A stretch of 64,000 bases of DNA. Origin: Fibrella aestuarina BUZ 2 (GTDB taxonomy: Bacteria > Bacteroidota > Bacteroidia > Cytophagales > Spirosomataceae). Under the pieces are notes generated by a model. That model saw nothing but the letters and a program-made list of their open reading frames with translations, searched no databases and was not told the DNA's origin. Position 1 is the first letter of the stretch. Each line of letters opens with the position of its first letter. The stretch lies in the NCBI RefSeq assembly GCF_000331105.1, contig NC_020054.1:2076433-2140432 (forward strand), read 5' to 3'. A program made the translations under genes and the position numbers. This document shows, piece after piece, positions 45,584 through 54,807 of this stretch.

Positions 45584-46303
45584 CTAGGCCAGGCCGAGGA
45601 GTTCGAGCACCTGTGCTTTTTCGCGCCGCGACACATCGACCTCGCTGCCGTCGACCATCACAATGGTGCCGCCATCGCCCCGGATGTATTCGGCAATGTG
45701 CCGCACGTTGATCACCGCCGACCGATGCACCCGCACAAACCCCATCGGCAGCAGCAGATCGGCAAACTGGCCGATGGTGCGCGAGGCCACCAGCCGCGGC
45801 CGGTCGGTGCAATAAAAGGTAGTGTAATTGCTGTCGGCTTCGAGGCGGATGATGTGTTCGATGGGAATGAACACCACGCCCCGCCCCGACGGTACGGGCA
45901 GTTTCTGAAACTGAAGTGGCCAGGCAGGGGTAGGGGGCGCTTTGGTCTGAAGGCGTTGCTCGAGCCGGGCGATGGCTTGGCCCAATTCGGCTTCGCTAAC
46001 GGGCTTGAGCAGGAAATCGACGGCGCTCTGCCGCACGGCTTCGATGGCATACTGGCTGTGGGCGGTGGTGAAAATGACCTCAAACGGGTAGGGACCGTAC
46101 TGGTTCAGCAGCGCAAACCCATCCAGCCGTGGCATATCGACATCCAGAAAGAGCACGTCGGGCTGATGCTGCCGTAAACCCAAGAGCCCGGCTTCGGGGT
46201 CGTCGTAGCTGGCCAAAAGCTGAATGGCGGGGGCCACGCGTTGCAGCTTGATCGCCAGCACCTCGAGGCTCATGCGTTCGTCGTCGATCAGAATGGCGTT
46301 CAT
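45584..46303 (-). CDS. LytTR-type response regulator
   Basis: The ATG at 46303 starts a receiver domain directly (MNAILIDDERMSLEVLAI), giving 239 residues. Phospho-acceptor Asp54 is in LFLDVDMPRLDG. The C-terminal LytTR DNA-binding domain shows IRLEADSNYTTFYC, LLLPMGFVRVHRSAVINVRH and a VDVSRREKAQVLE end. It lies 61 bases downstream of the 7TM histidine kinase gene on the same strand, the usual pairing, so the kinase is almost certainly its partner. Confidence 0.93.
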   Translation of the reverse strand: MNAILIDDERMSLEVLAIKLQRVAPAIQLLASYDDPEAGLLGLRQHQPDVLFLDVDMPRLDGFALLNQYGPYPFEVIFTTAHSQYAIEAVRQSAVDFLLKPVSEAELGQAIARLEQRLQTKAPPTPAWPLQFQKLPVPSGRGVVFIPIEHIIRLEADSNYTTFYCTDRPRLVASRTIGQFADLLLPMGFVRVHRSAVINVRHIAEYIRGDGGTIVMVDGSEVDVSRREKAQVLELLGLA

Positions 46304-46364
46304 CGGCCTGAAAATAACGAGAAACCGCGAATTGAGCCAGTTTTGGCCGCTGGTTTCAGGTACG

Positions 46365-48257
46365 TCAGCTGAGCTTGATGGTGAGCGTAACCAACGTACC
46401 TGGCGCGCCATCGGCCACCGTCAGGTACGCGCCCAGCGCCGCCAGCCGTTCGGCCGTAACGGTCATCCCCAGCGATTCGCGCCGGTTGGTCGTTGGCGGC
46501 TGGTGGAGTGCCGCGGCCGCGGTTCGCCCAATGCCATTGTCGGCGATCGTAATCAGCAGGTGCGGCGCCTCGTGCCGGCACGTGATCGTGAGCTGACCGG
46601 TGCCATCGGTTTTGTGGCGTAGCCCGTGCAGAATGGCGTTCTCCACAAACGGCTGAATAAGCATGGGGGCGATGGGTACGTGGCTTAGGGTGGGGTCGCA
46701 ATCGAGTTGATAGGTAAACCGGCTCCGGCTGCGCTCCTGTTCCAGTTCGATGTAGAGCCTGAGCGTCGCCAGTTCATCGGCCAGCAGAATCGACTCGTGG
46801 CGCGACTGCTCGAGCACGTTGCGGATCAGCTGCGAAAACCGTTGCAGGAAATCGGAGGCGCGGTCGGGTTGCTGGCTCAGGATATAGTAGTCGAGCGTGT
46901 TGAGGCAATTGAACACAAAATGCGGGTTCATCTGCGCCCGGAGCGCCCGCATCTCGGCTTCGGCTCGTTGCTGTTGGAGCTGCGCCTGCTCGCGCCGCGA
47001 CAGGTTGATGCGGTAGCCGAGACCAAACGAAAACAACAGCATTTCGGTAGCCGTCCCGATCGGCATCAGGAAATTGACAAACGTGGCCCCGGCCCAGATG
47101 CCCAAGTTTTTGAGCGAAAACAACCCGATCGTAACGAACAGCACGAGCCAGCCCAATACGTAGAACAGAGCGGGCGCGTAACCCCGCCGCCAGATCAGCA
47201 GCGCCGCCACCCAGGTGACCAGAATCACCGGTACCACCGATAGCGCGACAAACTGCGTAATCTGGGCCGAATTGGCCAGCAGGGCTAATCCCGAAATGCC
47301 CAGCCCCACGACGATAAAGCTATACAGCACCCACTGCAGCCGCGGGAGCCGTTGCGGAATCGCCAGAAAATGATTGGCAAAGGCCGCCGCCGTGGCGATG
47401 GTCAGGCCGGTAAACACGTTCTGCGCCCGGACAGCCCAGTCGGGGTTGTCAGGCCAGAGCCATTTGAAGCCCAGCCCGTACATGCACAGGTGGGTGGCCG
47501 TCATGGCGAGCAGGTACACCGTGTAGAGCAGGTAGCCCCGGTCGCGCACCGACACAAACAGAAAGGCGTTGTAGATCAGCATGGCCAGCATCGCCCCGAA
47601 GTAGAGCGCCATGATGGTCTCGAACTCGCGGGCGTAGCGGTGGGCCACGGGCAGCGGCAGCAAGTCGAGGGTGTATTGTTGCGAATTGACCCCCGCCAGC
47701 CGCAGGTAAGCCGTGTAGGGGCGCGGGTCGGTGAGCCGAAGCGGGAAATCGAAGGTGAGGGCGTCGAACGGGCGCTGGGCAAACGAAAACCGGATACCCG
47801 CGGGCCACTGCCTAACCCGCCCCGTCGGATCGACCAGATACAGATCGCAGACCGTTGATGACAGGCTCATCACACGCAGCACCCAAACTGGCTGTTGCGC
47901 CGCTACCCCGTTGCTGATCGAAAACCGCAGCCAGTGCACCCGATCGGTATGCCCAAAATCGATCTGATCAGCTTCGACCGGCATCATCGGTTGCCGACGT
48001 ACCTGTTCGAGGGTGAGTGGGCCGCCGGTTTCGGTCAGGTACGTTACCGCCGCCTGCAGCGCGTGGGGTTCCCCCGCCCGGTCGAGCTGCACGGCCGCAG
48101 GTACGTTGCCGGTGGGTACGTTACGGCGACCATCGTTGGTATGGCAGGCTAGCAGTAGTAGTTTCAATGCTAGCAACAGGCTGGGCCGCAATAGGTTGAA
48201 CCTACTGCGGCTCAGCCTGTTGTAGCTTGCTTTTTCTGTTTTACTTCCGTACCTCAT
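46365..48257 (-). CDS. 7TM sensor histidine kinase (LytS-like)
   Basis: 630 residues. A signal or lipoprotein-like N-terminus (LALKLLLLAC) is followed by a periplasmic 7TMR-DISM extracellular domain (about 55-200: HWLRFSISNG, VWVLRVMSLSSTVCDLYL). Seven membrane helices lie at about 230-430, then a coiled coil (RREQAQLQQQRAEAEMRALR). The His_kinase domain is of the LytS type (NPHFVFNCLNTLDYYIL), with ATP-binding IQPFVENAILHGLRHK and ADNGIGR. It probably senses a small sugar or envelope ligand. Confidence 0.92.
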   Translation of the reverse strand: MRYGSKTEKASYNRLSRSRFNLLRPSLLLALKLLLLACHTNDGRRNVPTGNVPAAVQLDRAGEPHALQAAVTYLTETGGPLTLEQVRRQPMMPVEADQIDFGHTDRVHWLRFSISNGVAAQQPVWVLRVMSLSSTVCDLYLVDPTGRVRQWPAGIRFSFAQRPFDALTFDFPLRLTDPRPYTAYLRLAGVNSQQYTLDLLPLPVAHRYAREFETIMALYFGAMLAMLIYNAFLFVSVRDRGYLLYTVYLLAMTATHLCMYGLGFKWLWPDNPDWAVRAQNVFTGLTIATAAAFANHFLAIPQRLPRLQWVLYSFIVVGLGISGLALLANSAQITQFVALSVVPVILVTWVAALLIWRRGYAPALFYVLGWLVLFVTIGLFSLKNLGIWAGATFVNFLMPIGTATEMLLFSFGLGYRINLSRREQAQLQQQRAEAEMRALRAQMNPHFVFNCLNTLDYYILSQQPDRASDFLQRFSQLIRNVLEQSRHESILLADELATLRLYIELEQERSRSRFTYQLDCDPTLSHVPIAPMLIQPFVENAILHGLRHKTDGTGQLTITCRHEAPHLLITIADNGIGRTAAAALHQPPTTNRRESLGMTVTAERLAALGAYLTVADGAPGTLVTLTIKLS

Positions 48258-48300
48258 GAGGCAAAGTACGGCATCCGTAACCGGGATTCCGCGGGGGTAT

Positions 48301-50199
48301 TTACCGAGCGCGTGCGGCCAGATCCGTCAGCGGAATATCCAGCATCCGACCCACGGGTTGTCCGTTGCGGTAGGCCACCACGCGCAGGCGGTCGGCGCCC
48401 TTCGGGAATACAAACGGCTGCATGTAACGGGGTGACTGCGCGTCGGGAAGGGTATTGTCGGTGGTGTAATACAGATCCGTGTCGGGCAGTTCGTGGGTAA
48501 TAATCACATCGAGTAAGCCGCCGGGGCCCTGCCGTTGCACCGTCACGAAGGGGTTGAGGTAGCTGCGGCTGTAATTGACCCCCGCCGCGTCGAACCGGAC
48601 AAAATGCCGCTCCATCCGCTGGATAAAATCGGTCCAGTTGCGGCTGCTTTTGGGCGACCATAAGGCTTCCGCAATGGCAAACGCACGGGGCCAGACCATG
48701 TATTCGGCGTGGCGTGTGGTGGGTATCGACTCCGTCCAGAGGTTGGCCTGTCCGCCCAGAATCAGCTCGGACCGAACGCTGTCGGGAACGGGCTCAAAGG
48801 CGTAGGAATTGCTGAGGCGGCACAGGCTGTAGGTACTCGGTTCGGCCGAAGGGTCACCCTGGTACAGGTCGAGGTAACAATTTTGGTAAGGCGTCATGAT
48901 CACCGGGCGACCCTGTTTGGCGGCGGCAATGCCCCCGTTCATGCCCCGCCAGCTCATCACGGTAGCGCCGGGTGCCAGGCCACCCTCCAGAATCTCGTCC
49001 CAGCCAATGAGGCGCTTGCCTTTGCTGTTGACGATCTTTTCCACGCGCCGCACGAAATAGCTCTGCAACTCTTCCACCGTCTTCAGCCCGTTGGCGGCCA
49101 TCAGCGGTTTGCAGGCCTCGCAACTCGCCCAAAAGCCTTTATACGCTTCGTCGCCCCCGATGTGGATATACGGGGCCGGAAACAGCGCCGCCACTTCGGT
49201 AAACACCTTATCGACAAATAGATAGGTGCTGTCGCTGCACGGGTTCAGCGTGTTGTCTTCCAGCTTGTAGAACTTGCCATTGGGGTAAATGGGCACTTTC
49301 TTACCGCTGCACGTCAGCGACGGATAGGCCGAAATCGCCGCCAGCATATGCCCCGGCATGTCAATCTCGGGCACCACCATCACCTGCCGTTCGGCCGCGT
49401 AGCGCACCACCTCCCGAATCTCGTCCTGCGTGTAAAAGCCGCCGTAGGTTTGGGGTTCGCCGGGGATTGGGTTCTCGCGGCTGTTCCAGGGGCCGGTGCG
49501 GGGGGCTCGCCACGCGCCCGCCTGCGTGAGGTTGGGCAGGCTTTTGATCTCGATCCGCCAGCCCTGATCGTCGGTCAGGTGCCAGTGAAACACATTGTAT
49601 TTGTAGCGGGCCATCAGGTCGATGAAGCGCTTCACGTAGTCTTTCGTGAAAAAGGAGCGGCTTACGTCGAGCATCATACCCCGCCAGCCAAACCGGGGCT
49701 GATCGCGGATGGTGCAGGCCGGCAGGGTCGTGCTGCCCGCAGGTACGTTGCCCGCAAACCGAAAACCGGGCCGTTCGCGGTCGGGCGGCAGGAGTTGCCG
49801 TAGCGTTTGCAAGCCGTAGAAAATACCGGCTGCCGCAGGGGCCGTCAGCCGAATACCCGTTGGCGTCACGACGAGTTCGTAGCCCTCGCTACCCAGCCCG
49901 GCTACGGCGGCCAGCCGCACGGTGATGTTGTTGGCGGGGCGGGCCAGATCGTTGATACGCAGACCCGGCAGATTGGTTTGCACCAGTTGCCGTACCTCGG
50001 CCACGGGTGTTTGCAGCGCCAGTTGCGTCTGGGGCGTGATCGTAAACTGCCCTTTAGTTAACTGAATGGATTGCGGTTGGGGAATTAGCGCCGGTAGGGT
50101 AGGCTGGGCAGCGGCTGCCAGTGGCAAAAGGACCGCGACGCACAGCAGGCGCCACCCGCCCAGCGTTTGGGCGGTACGTAAAACGAAAGACGAATTCAT
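48301..50199 (-). CDS. GH20 beta-N-acetylhexosaminidase
   Basis: Secreted enzyme of 632 residues that removes terminal beta-GlcNAc or GalNAc. The signal peptide ends AAAAQ. An N-terminal zincin-like beta/alpha domain (IPQPQSIQLTKGQFTITPQT) precedes the TIM barrel (RGMMLDVSRSFFTKDYVKRF, NVFHWHLTDDQGWRIEIKS). The catalytic Asp350-Glu351 pair is in HIGGDEAYKGFW, and VMSWRGMNGG is typical. The C-terminal ~80 residues resemble a chitobiase/beta-hexosaminidase C-terminal domain. Substrate is chitin or peptidoglycan fragments, or host/plant N-glycans. Confidence 0.95.
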   Translation of the reverse strand: MNSSFVLRTAQTLGGWRLLCVAVLLPLAAAAQPTLPALIPQPQSIQLTKGQFTITPQTQLALQTPVAEVRQLVQTNLPGLRINDLARPANNITVRLAAVAGLGSEGYELVVTPTGIRLTAPAAAGIFYGLQTLRQLLPPDRERPGFRFAGNVPAGSTTLPACTIRDQPRFGWRGMMLDVSRSFFTKDYVKRFIDLMARYKYNVFHWHLTDDQGWRIEIKSLPNLTQAGAWRAPRTGPWNSRENPIPGEPQTYGGFYTQDEIREVVRYAAERQVMVVPEIDMPGHMLAAISAYPSLTCSGKKVPIYPNGKFYKLEDNTLNPCSDSTYLFVDKVFTEVAALFPAPYIHIGGDEAYKGFWASCEACKPLMAANGLKTVEELQSYFVRRVEKIVNSKGKRLIGWDEILEGGLAPGATVMSWRGMNGGIAAAKQGRPVIMTPYQNCYLDLYQGDPSAEPSTYSLCRLSNSYAFEPVPDSVRSELILGGQANLWTESIPTTRHAEYMVWPRAFAIAEALWSPKSSRNWTDFIQRMERHFVRFDAAGVNYSRSYLNPFVTVQRQGPGGLLDVIITHELPDTDLYYTTDNTLPDAQSPRYMQPFVFPKGADRLRVVAYRNGQPVGRMLDIPLTDLAARAR

Positions 50200-50260
50200 G
50201 CCGTAACTAGGGCGGATATAGTAAAGTGAATGGTAGTAGAAAGGGCCGACGCCGGGGTGA

Positions 50261-51448
50261 TTACTCCATCGTCAACCGAATAATGCGGCCCGGCCCTTCG
50301 ACTGATACGTAGATGCTACCGTCGGGGGCCTGCTTCACGTTGCGGACCCGATTGCCTTGCAACAGCTTTTCTTCGCGGACGACGGTGTTGCCGTCGAGTT
50401 CGAGTCGGCTCAGGTACGTTAAGGCGAGCCCGCCCGCCAGCAGGTTGCCGCTCCAGGCCTTAAACATCGGGCTGTTTACGAACGTCAGGCCACAGGGGCC
50501 GATCGACGGTGTCCAGGTATACACTGGATTTTCGACACCCGCCATGGTGGGCGTCGCCGAAATGGTCGTGCCGTCGTAATTGACGCCGTAGGAGACCAGC
50601 GGCCAGCCGTAATTTTTGCCTTTTTGAATGATGTTTACTTCGTCACCGCCTTTCGCGCTATGTTCGGTCTCCCAGATGGCACCCGTCGTCGGGTTGAGAG
50701 CCAGCCCCTGCGGGTTGCGGTGGCCATACGAATAGATTGTAGTCGGGGCTGAGTTGCCGGGTAGCACCGGGTTGTCGGCGGGCACAGCACCCGCGTCAGT
50801 CATGCGGTGGACTTTCCCCCATTCGGTCTGCACGTTCTGGGCATTTTTATTGGGCGAATTGGCGCCGCCGTAGCTGCTGGGTCCGCCTTCGCCCACGCTC
50901 AGATAGAGCAGCCCCGCCTGATCGAACACAATGCGGCTGCCGTAGTGCCCTTTCCACTGGTTGGTGGCGGCCGCCTGGAAAATCGGCTGCACGTCGGTCA
51001 GCGCGTTGCCGTTGAGTTTAAAGCGGATGAGTTTTAGCGCCGTGTTCGACGTACCTGGCACCGTGGCGGCGTAACTGGCGTAAATCCAGCCGTTTGATGC
51101 GTAGTTGGGATGCACGCGCAGATCCAACAAGCCACCCTGTCCGCTGGTATTGATGTCGGTGGGCAAGCCGGTCAGTTCGGCGATGGTCTGACCCAGTCGG
51201 CGGTACATACGCCCGCGTTTTTCGGCAAACAGCAGCTCGCCGCTGGGCAGAAAATCCATGCCCCAGATGATTTCGTAGCCCGTCAGGATGGTTTCGGTGC
51301 GCAGGCCCGCCGTTGCCGTGCCTGTGCCCGATTGGGGTGGCGTGACGGGGTTGGTTTCGGTCGAGGCGGGGTCGTCGGTGCGCTGGCAGGCGGCGAAGCC
51401 CAGGGCTGCGGCCACGGTCAGGGCGATATAGACTGAGGAACGGATCAT
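50261..51448 (-). CDS. PQQ-dependent sugar dehydrogenase-like lipoprotein
   Basis: 395 residues, lipoprotein signal LGFAAC. The beta-propeller matches the soluble aldose-sugar dehydrogenase group more closely than the 28 kb homologue: ILTGYEIIWGMDFLPSGELL, EKRGRMYRRLG, LLDLRVHPNYASNGWIYASY, HYGSRIVFDQAGLLYLSVGE, GHRNPQGLALNPTTGAIWET and HSAKGGDEVNIIQKGKNYGW. The conserved His and Arg of the PQQ/calcium site are present. It would oxidise aldoses in the periplasm. Confidence 0.92.
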   Translation of the reverse strand: MIRSSVYIALTVAAALGFAACQRTDDPASTETNPVTPPQSGTGTATAGLRTETILTGYEIIWGMDFLPSGELLFAEKRGRMYRRLGQTIAELTGLPTDINTSGQGGLLDLRVHPNYASNGWIYASYAATVPGTSNTALKLIRFKLNGNALTDVQPIFQAAATNQWKGHYGSRIVFDQAGLLYLSVGEGGPSSYGGANSPNKNAQNVQTEWGKVHRMTDAGAVPADNPVLPGNSAPTTIYSYGHRNPQGLALNPTTGAIWETEHSAKGGDEVNIIQKGKNYGWPLVSYGVNYDGTTISATPTMAGVENPVYTWTPSIGPCGLTFVNSPMFKAWSGNLLAGGLALTYLSRLELDGNTVVREEKLLQGNRVRNVKQAPDGSIYVSVEGPGRIIRLTME

Positions 51449-51592
51449 GGTTTTGTAAGTCGTTGAGTGCTATAGCGCTAACGGTGGGGGTGTCTGCTTT
51501 GTTATTAGGGCGAGGTTAGGCAGCGCGGCCGGCTCCCACAAAAACAGGCTCTTTTCCGAAACCTAAGGCTGGTCTTCCTTCTTATTAGAGCT

Positions 51593-52324
51593 ATGGCAGA
51601 TACTGTTCAAAATCATATCCGAACCGCCCTCGTGACGGGTGGTTCAAAAGGCATTGGCTACGGGGTAGCCGAAATGCTTATCAACGAAGGCGTAAAAGTG
51701 GCGATCACCAGCCGGTCGCAGGAAGCCGCCGACAAGGCCGCCGCCAAACTCAACCAGTTGAAAGAAGGCTACGCGCTGGGTTTTGCCGCCGACGTGCGCG
51801 ATCTGGCGTCGCAGCAACGGGTGGTCGACCAGCTACTTGGGCAGTGGGAACGGCTCGATTATGTCATCGCCAACGCCGGGGTAGGTCATTTCGCGCCCAT
51901 TCAGGAACTGACGCCCGAGCAATGGCAGGAAACGATCGACATCAACCTGACGGGCGTGTTCAACACGGCCAAAGCGACGATTGCCGAACTGAAGAAAACG
52001 GAAGGGTATTTCATCAGCATCGCCAGCCTCGCCGGGACCAACTTTTTCGAGAAGGGCTCGGCCTACAACGCGAGTAAGTTCGGGCTGGTTGGCTTCTCGC
52101 AGGCCATCATGCTCGACCTGCGCAGCGAAGGCATCAAAGTCAGTACCATCATGCCCGGCTCAGTGGCGACGGAGTTTGCCGACCACGTACCCAGCGACGC
52201 CGACGCCTGGAAAATCCAGCCCGAAGACATCGGCAAACTGGTAGTTGACCTGCTGAAGATGCACCCGCGTACCCTGCCCAGCAAAATCGAAGTCCGCCCC
52301 ACAATTCCGGGCGGGAAGAAATAA
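51593..52324 (+). CDS. Short-chain dehydrogenase/reductase
   Basis: Cytosolic classical SDR, 243 residues. Cofactor motif TGGSKGIGYGVAE (TGxxxGxG), NAG in VIANAGVG, catalytic Ser (SIASLAG), and YNASK with Tyr and Lys. The residue after the second strand (TSRSQEAADKAAAK) has an Arg that suggests NADPH. The substrate cannot be read. It is followed by the FAD oxidoreductase 164 bases later. Confidence 0.95.
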   Translation: MADTVQNHIRTALVTGGSKGIGYGVAEMLINEGVKVAITSRSQEAADKAAAKLNQLKEGYALGFAADVRDLASQQRVVDQLLGQWERLDYVIANAGVGHFAPIQELTPEQWQETIDINLTGVFNTAKATIAELKKTEGYFISIASLAGTNFFEKGSAYNASKFGLVGFSQAIMLDLRSEGIKVSTIMPGSVATEFADHVPSDADAWKIQPEDIGKLVVDLLKMHPRTLPSKIEVRPTIPGGKK

Positions 52325-52488
52325 GGACCAAGAGATGAACGGTGAGGGGTGATTGATAGGCGGTGAATGACCGCGGTTTGGGTCTGCTAACGTACCTGAA
52401 CGGCATCGCCACTCATCGCTCATCGTTCACCGATCATCGTTCATCACTCTTCCCGACTTTCTCGTATATTCCGGCAAAGCCACTATTC

Positions 52489-53829
52489 ATGCCCCACATC
52501 GTCATTATTGGAAACGGCATTGCCGGTATTACGGCAGCCCGTGAGCTGCGCAAAGGCGGTGACGATCAGATCAGCGTCGTGTCGTCGGAAACCGATCACT
52601 TCTTTTCGCGGACGGCCCTCATGTACATCTACATGGGACACATGACGTACACCCACACCAAACCCTACGAAGACGGGTTCTGGACTAAAAACCGCATCGA
52701 CCTGCTACGGGCGCACGTAACCAGCGTCGATTTTGAGCAGAAACAACTCACGACCGATACGGGACAGACCCTCCGCTACGACGTGTTGCTGCTGGCGCTT
52801 GGCTCGCAGCCCAACCGACCGGCGGCGCTGGGCGTGGCGTTGCGGGGTGTGCAGGGGCTCTACGGCATGCCCGATCTGGAACAGCTGGAGGCACTGACAG
52901 CCGAGGGCATCAGCCGGGCGGTGGTCGTGGGGGGTGGGCTCATCGGGATCGAACTCTGCGAAATGCTCTTGTCGAGGCAGATTCCCGTTTCGTTTCTGGT
53001 GCGCGAAAAAAGCTTCTGGTCGAGTGTGTTGCCCGCCGAAGAATCGGCGCTGGTCACGCGTCACATCCGCGACCACCACGTTGATCTGCACCTGGAAACC
53101 GAAGTAGCCGAGTTGCACGACGATGGAAACGGTCGCGTCGGGGCGGTGTCGACCACGGCCGGGCAACGCCTCGACGCGCAATTTGTGGGCGTTTCGGTTG
53201 GCGTTTCAGCCAACATCGGTTGGCTGCGGGGTACGTCGCTGGAAACCGATCGGGGTATTCTGGTCGATGACTACCTGCGTACCAACGTACCTGACGTCTA
53301 CGCCCTCGGCGACTGCGTGCAGCACCGCACGCCCCCGCCGGGCCGCAAACCCGTGGAGCAGATCTGGTACACGGGCCGGATTATGGGTGAAACCGTGGCC
53401 AAAACCCTATTGGGGCAGCCCACGCCCTATCGGCCCGGCGTGTTTTTCAACTCGGCCAAATTCTTCGACATCGAGTACCAGACCTACGGCGACGTACCTG
53501 CCCGCCTCCCCGACGATGGTACGTTAGCGTCGTTCTACTGGGCGCATCCCGACGGTAAAAAGGCGTTTCGCGTCAATTACCGTACCGATACGGGAGCCGT
53601 AACAGGGATGAACGCGCTGGGCATCCGGCAGCGGCAGGACGTCTGGACGCGCTGGATCGAAGAAAAACGGCCCGTCAGCTACGTGCTCGAACACCTCCCG
53701 CAAGCCAATTTCGACCCCGAATTTTTTCGCCAATACGAGGGCGACATCATCGCGGCCTACAACGCGCAACATCCCGGCACAGCCGTTCGAGTTAAAGCCA
53801 AAAAAGGCTTGTTTGGGCTATTTGCTTAA
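52489..53829 (+). CDS. FAD/NAD(P)-dependent oxidoreductase
   Basis: The start is at ATG 52489 (MPHIVIIGNGIAGITAAREL); the upstream open frame is non-coding. 446 residues. FAD-binding GxGxxG is at the N-terminus, NAD-binding VVVGGGLIGIELCEMLLSR at about 148, and a second FAD motif NVPDVYALGDCVQHRTPPP. The N-terminal 310 residues resemble rubredoxin/nitrite reductase-type NAD(P)H oxidoreductases. The C-terminal part (TDTGAVTGMNALGIRQRQDV) is less usual. Electron acceptor is unknown. Confidence 0.9.
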   Translation: MPHIVIIGNGIAGITAARELRKGGDDQISVVSSETDHFFSRTALMYIYMGHMTYTHTKPYEDGFWTKNRIDLLRAHVTSVDFEQKQLTTDTGQTLRYDVLLLALGSQPNRPAALGVALRGVQGLYGMPDLEQLEALTAEGISRAVVVGGGLIGIELCEMLLSRQIPVSFLVREKSFWSSVLPAEESALVTRHIRDHHVDLHLETEVAELHDDGNGRVGAVSTTAGQRLDAQFVGVSVGVSANIGWLRGTSLETDRGILVDDYLRTNVPDVYALGDCVQHRTPPPGRKPVEQIWYTGRIMGETVAKTLLGQPTPYRPGVFFNSAKFFDIEYQTYGDVPARLPDDGTLASFYWAHPDGKKAFRVNYRTDTGAVTGMNALGIRQRQDVWTRWIEEKRPVSYVLEHLPQANFDPEFFRQYEGDIIAAYNAQHPGTAVRVKAKKGLFGLFA

Positions 53830-53908
53830 AACAGTTTATCTAGCGAAAGCCGGTTGATATTACTGTTGATAGTATCATTTGATATGATCATGACCCCGCC
53901 TTACGATA

Positions 53909-54334
53909 TTACACCCACGTAATCGTAACGGCCTGTTCCAGATCAGGGTGAAGGCTGATGGCGACGGGACAGGTGTGGGCAACTTTTTCAAGCTTCGCTT
54001 TTTGGGCATCCGTGAGGGGTGTGCCCTCGGCCGTGGTGGCACGCAGGGTCATCGCGATCTCGATGCGGGCAATGCGGCGCGGCGGCTCCGTCGACATGAT
54101 CTTGGTCACGCTGGCGTCGCTGTTGAGTAGTTCGATACCATCCCGGCGGGCAAAAATGGCCATGGTCGTGAGAATACACGTACCCAGCGCGTTGGCGACC
54201 AGGTCGGTGGGGGAGAAGGCTTCGCCCCGGCCCTGGTTATCGGTGGGCGCATCGGTGTAAATCTGGGTGCCCGATTGCAGGTGGGTATCCTGGGTACGTA
54301 AGTCGCCGAGGTAGCTGATCTGGATGGTTGGCAT
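53909..54334 (-). CDS. OsmC-family protein
   Basis: The ATG at 54334 gives 141 residues; the longer frame adds an unrelated leader. Family marks are QIYTDAPTDNQGRGEAFSPT, DLVANALGTCILTTMAIFAR with the first Cys, RIEIAMTLRATTAEGTPLTD and the second Cys in VAHTCPVAISLHPDLE. OsmC proteins reduce organic hydroperoxides with paired Cys. This belongs to the YhfA-like branch, in which the activity is less clear. Confidence 0.93.
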   Translation of the reverse strand: MPTIQISYLGDLRTQDTHLQSGTQIYTDAPTDNQGRGEAFSPTDLVANALGTCILTTMAIFARRDGIELLNSDASVTKIMSTEPPRRIARIEIAMTLRATTAEGTPLTDAQKAKLEKVAHTCPVAISLHPDLEQAVTITWV

Positions 54335-54449
54335 GCCGACAAGTGGAGTGAGTTGAGGCGGTAAAAATCGACATTCGCCCGACAATCCAGCCACGCTCAT
54401 CCCGAAAACTTTTCCGGCAGGTAGGGGTGCCGATCTGGTGCCAGCCAGG

Positions 54450-54794
54450 CTAGGCAAGCAGGCCCAGGCTGCCCAGGGTCGTTACCGCTTTTACGACGGC
54501 ATTGATTTTTCCCGCGATGCTATCCAGCAAGGTGGCAATATGTTCGAGGGCGTCGGAGGTGGCGCTGATCCTGTCGGCCAGGTCTTTGAGGCCGCTTGCC
54601 TGGGCTTTTATCTGATCGGCGCTCTGTTGCAGATCAAGCACCACAATATCGTGAGCCAACTGGTCGAGGGCTTCGATGCCCAAGCCTAACTGCGTCAACT
54701 CGGCGTCGGTATGTCCGGGCTGGTTACTCTCGATCATCAACGTTCGTTTGGCATCGTTGACGGTCACAAACAGAGCCGTTAAGGAAATAGTCAT
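54450..54794 (-). CDS. Small helical protein paired with the lipoprotein upstream
   Basis: 114 residues, mostly helical, with heptad-like leucine spacing (LGIEALDQLAHDIVVLDLQQ, LKDLADRISATSDALEHI) and a hydrophobic end (VKAVTTLGSLGLLA). No signal peptide is evident. It starts 13 bases after the lipoprotein gene on the same strand, so both are probably translated together. It may bind the helical lipoprotein, but this is inference; no family is known to me. Confidence 0.6.
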   Translation of the reverse strand: MTISLTALFVTVNDAKRTLMIESNQPGHTDAELTQLGLGIEALDQLAHDIVVLDLQQSADQIKAQASGLKDLADRISATSDALEHIATLLDSIAGKINAVVKAVTTLGSLGLLA

Positions 54795-54807
54795 GGCGGT
54801 GTATCGG

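Noticed and set aside
52325..52488. Inverted repeat between the SDR and FAD oxidoreductase genes (ATGAACGGTGAGG-like words)
   Set aside because: Arms match only loosely with gaps; I could not define a convincing stem.
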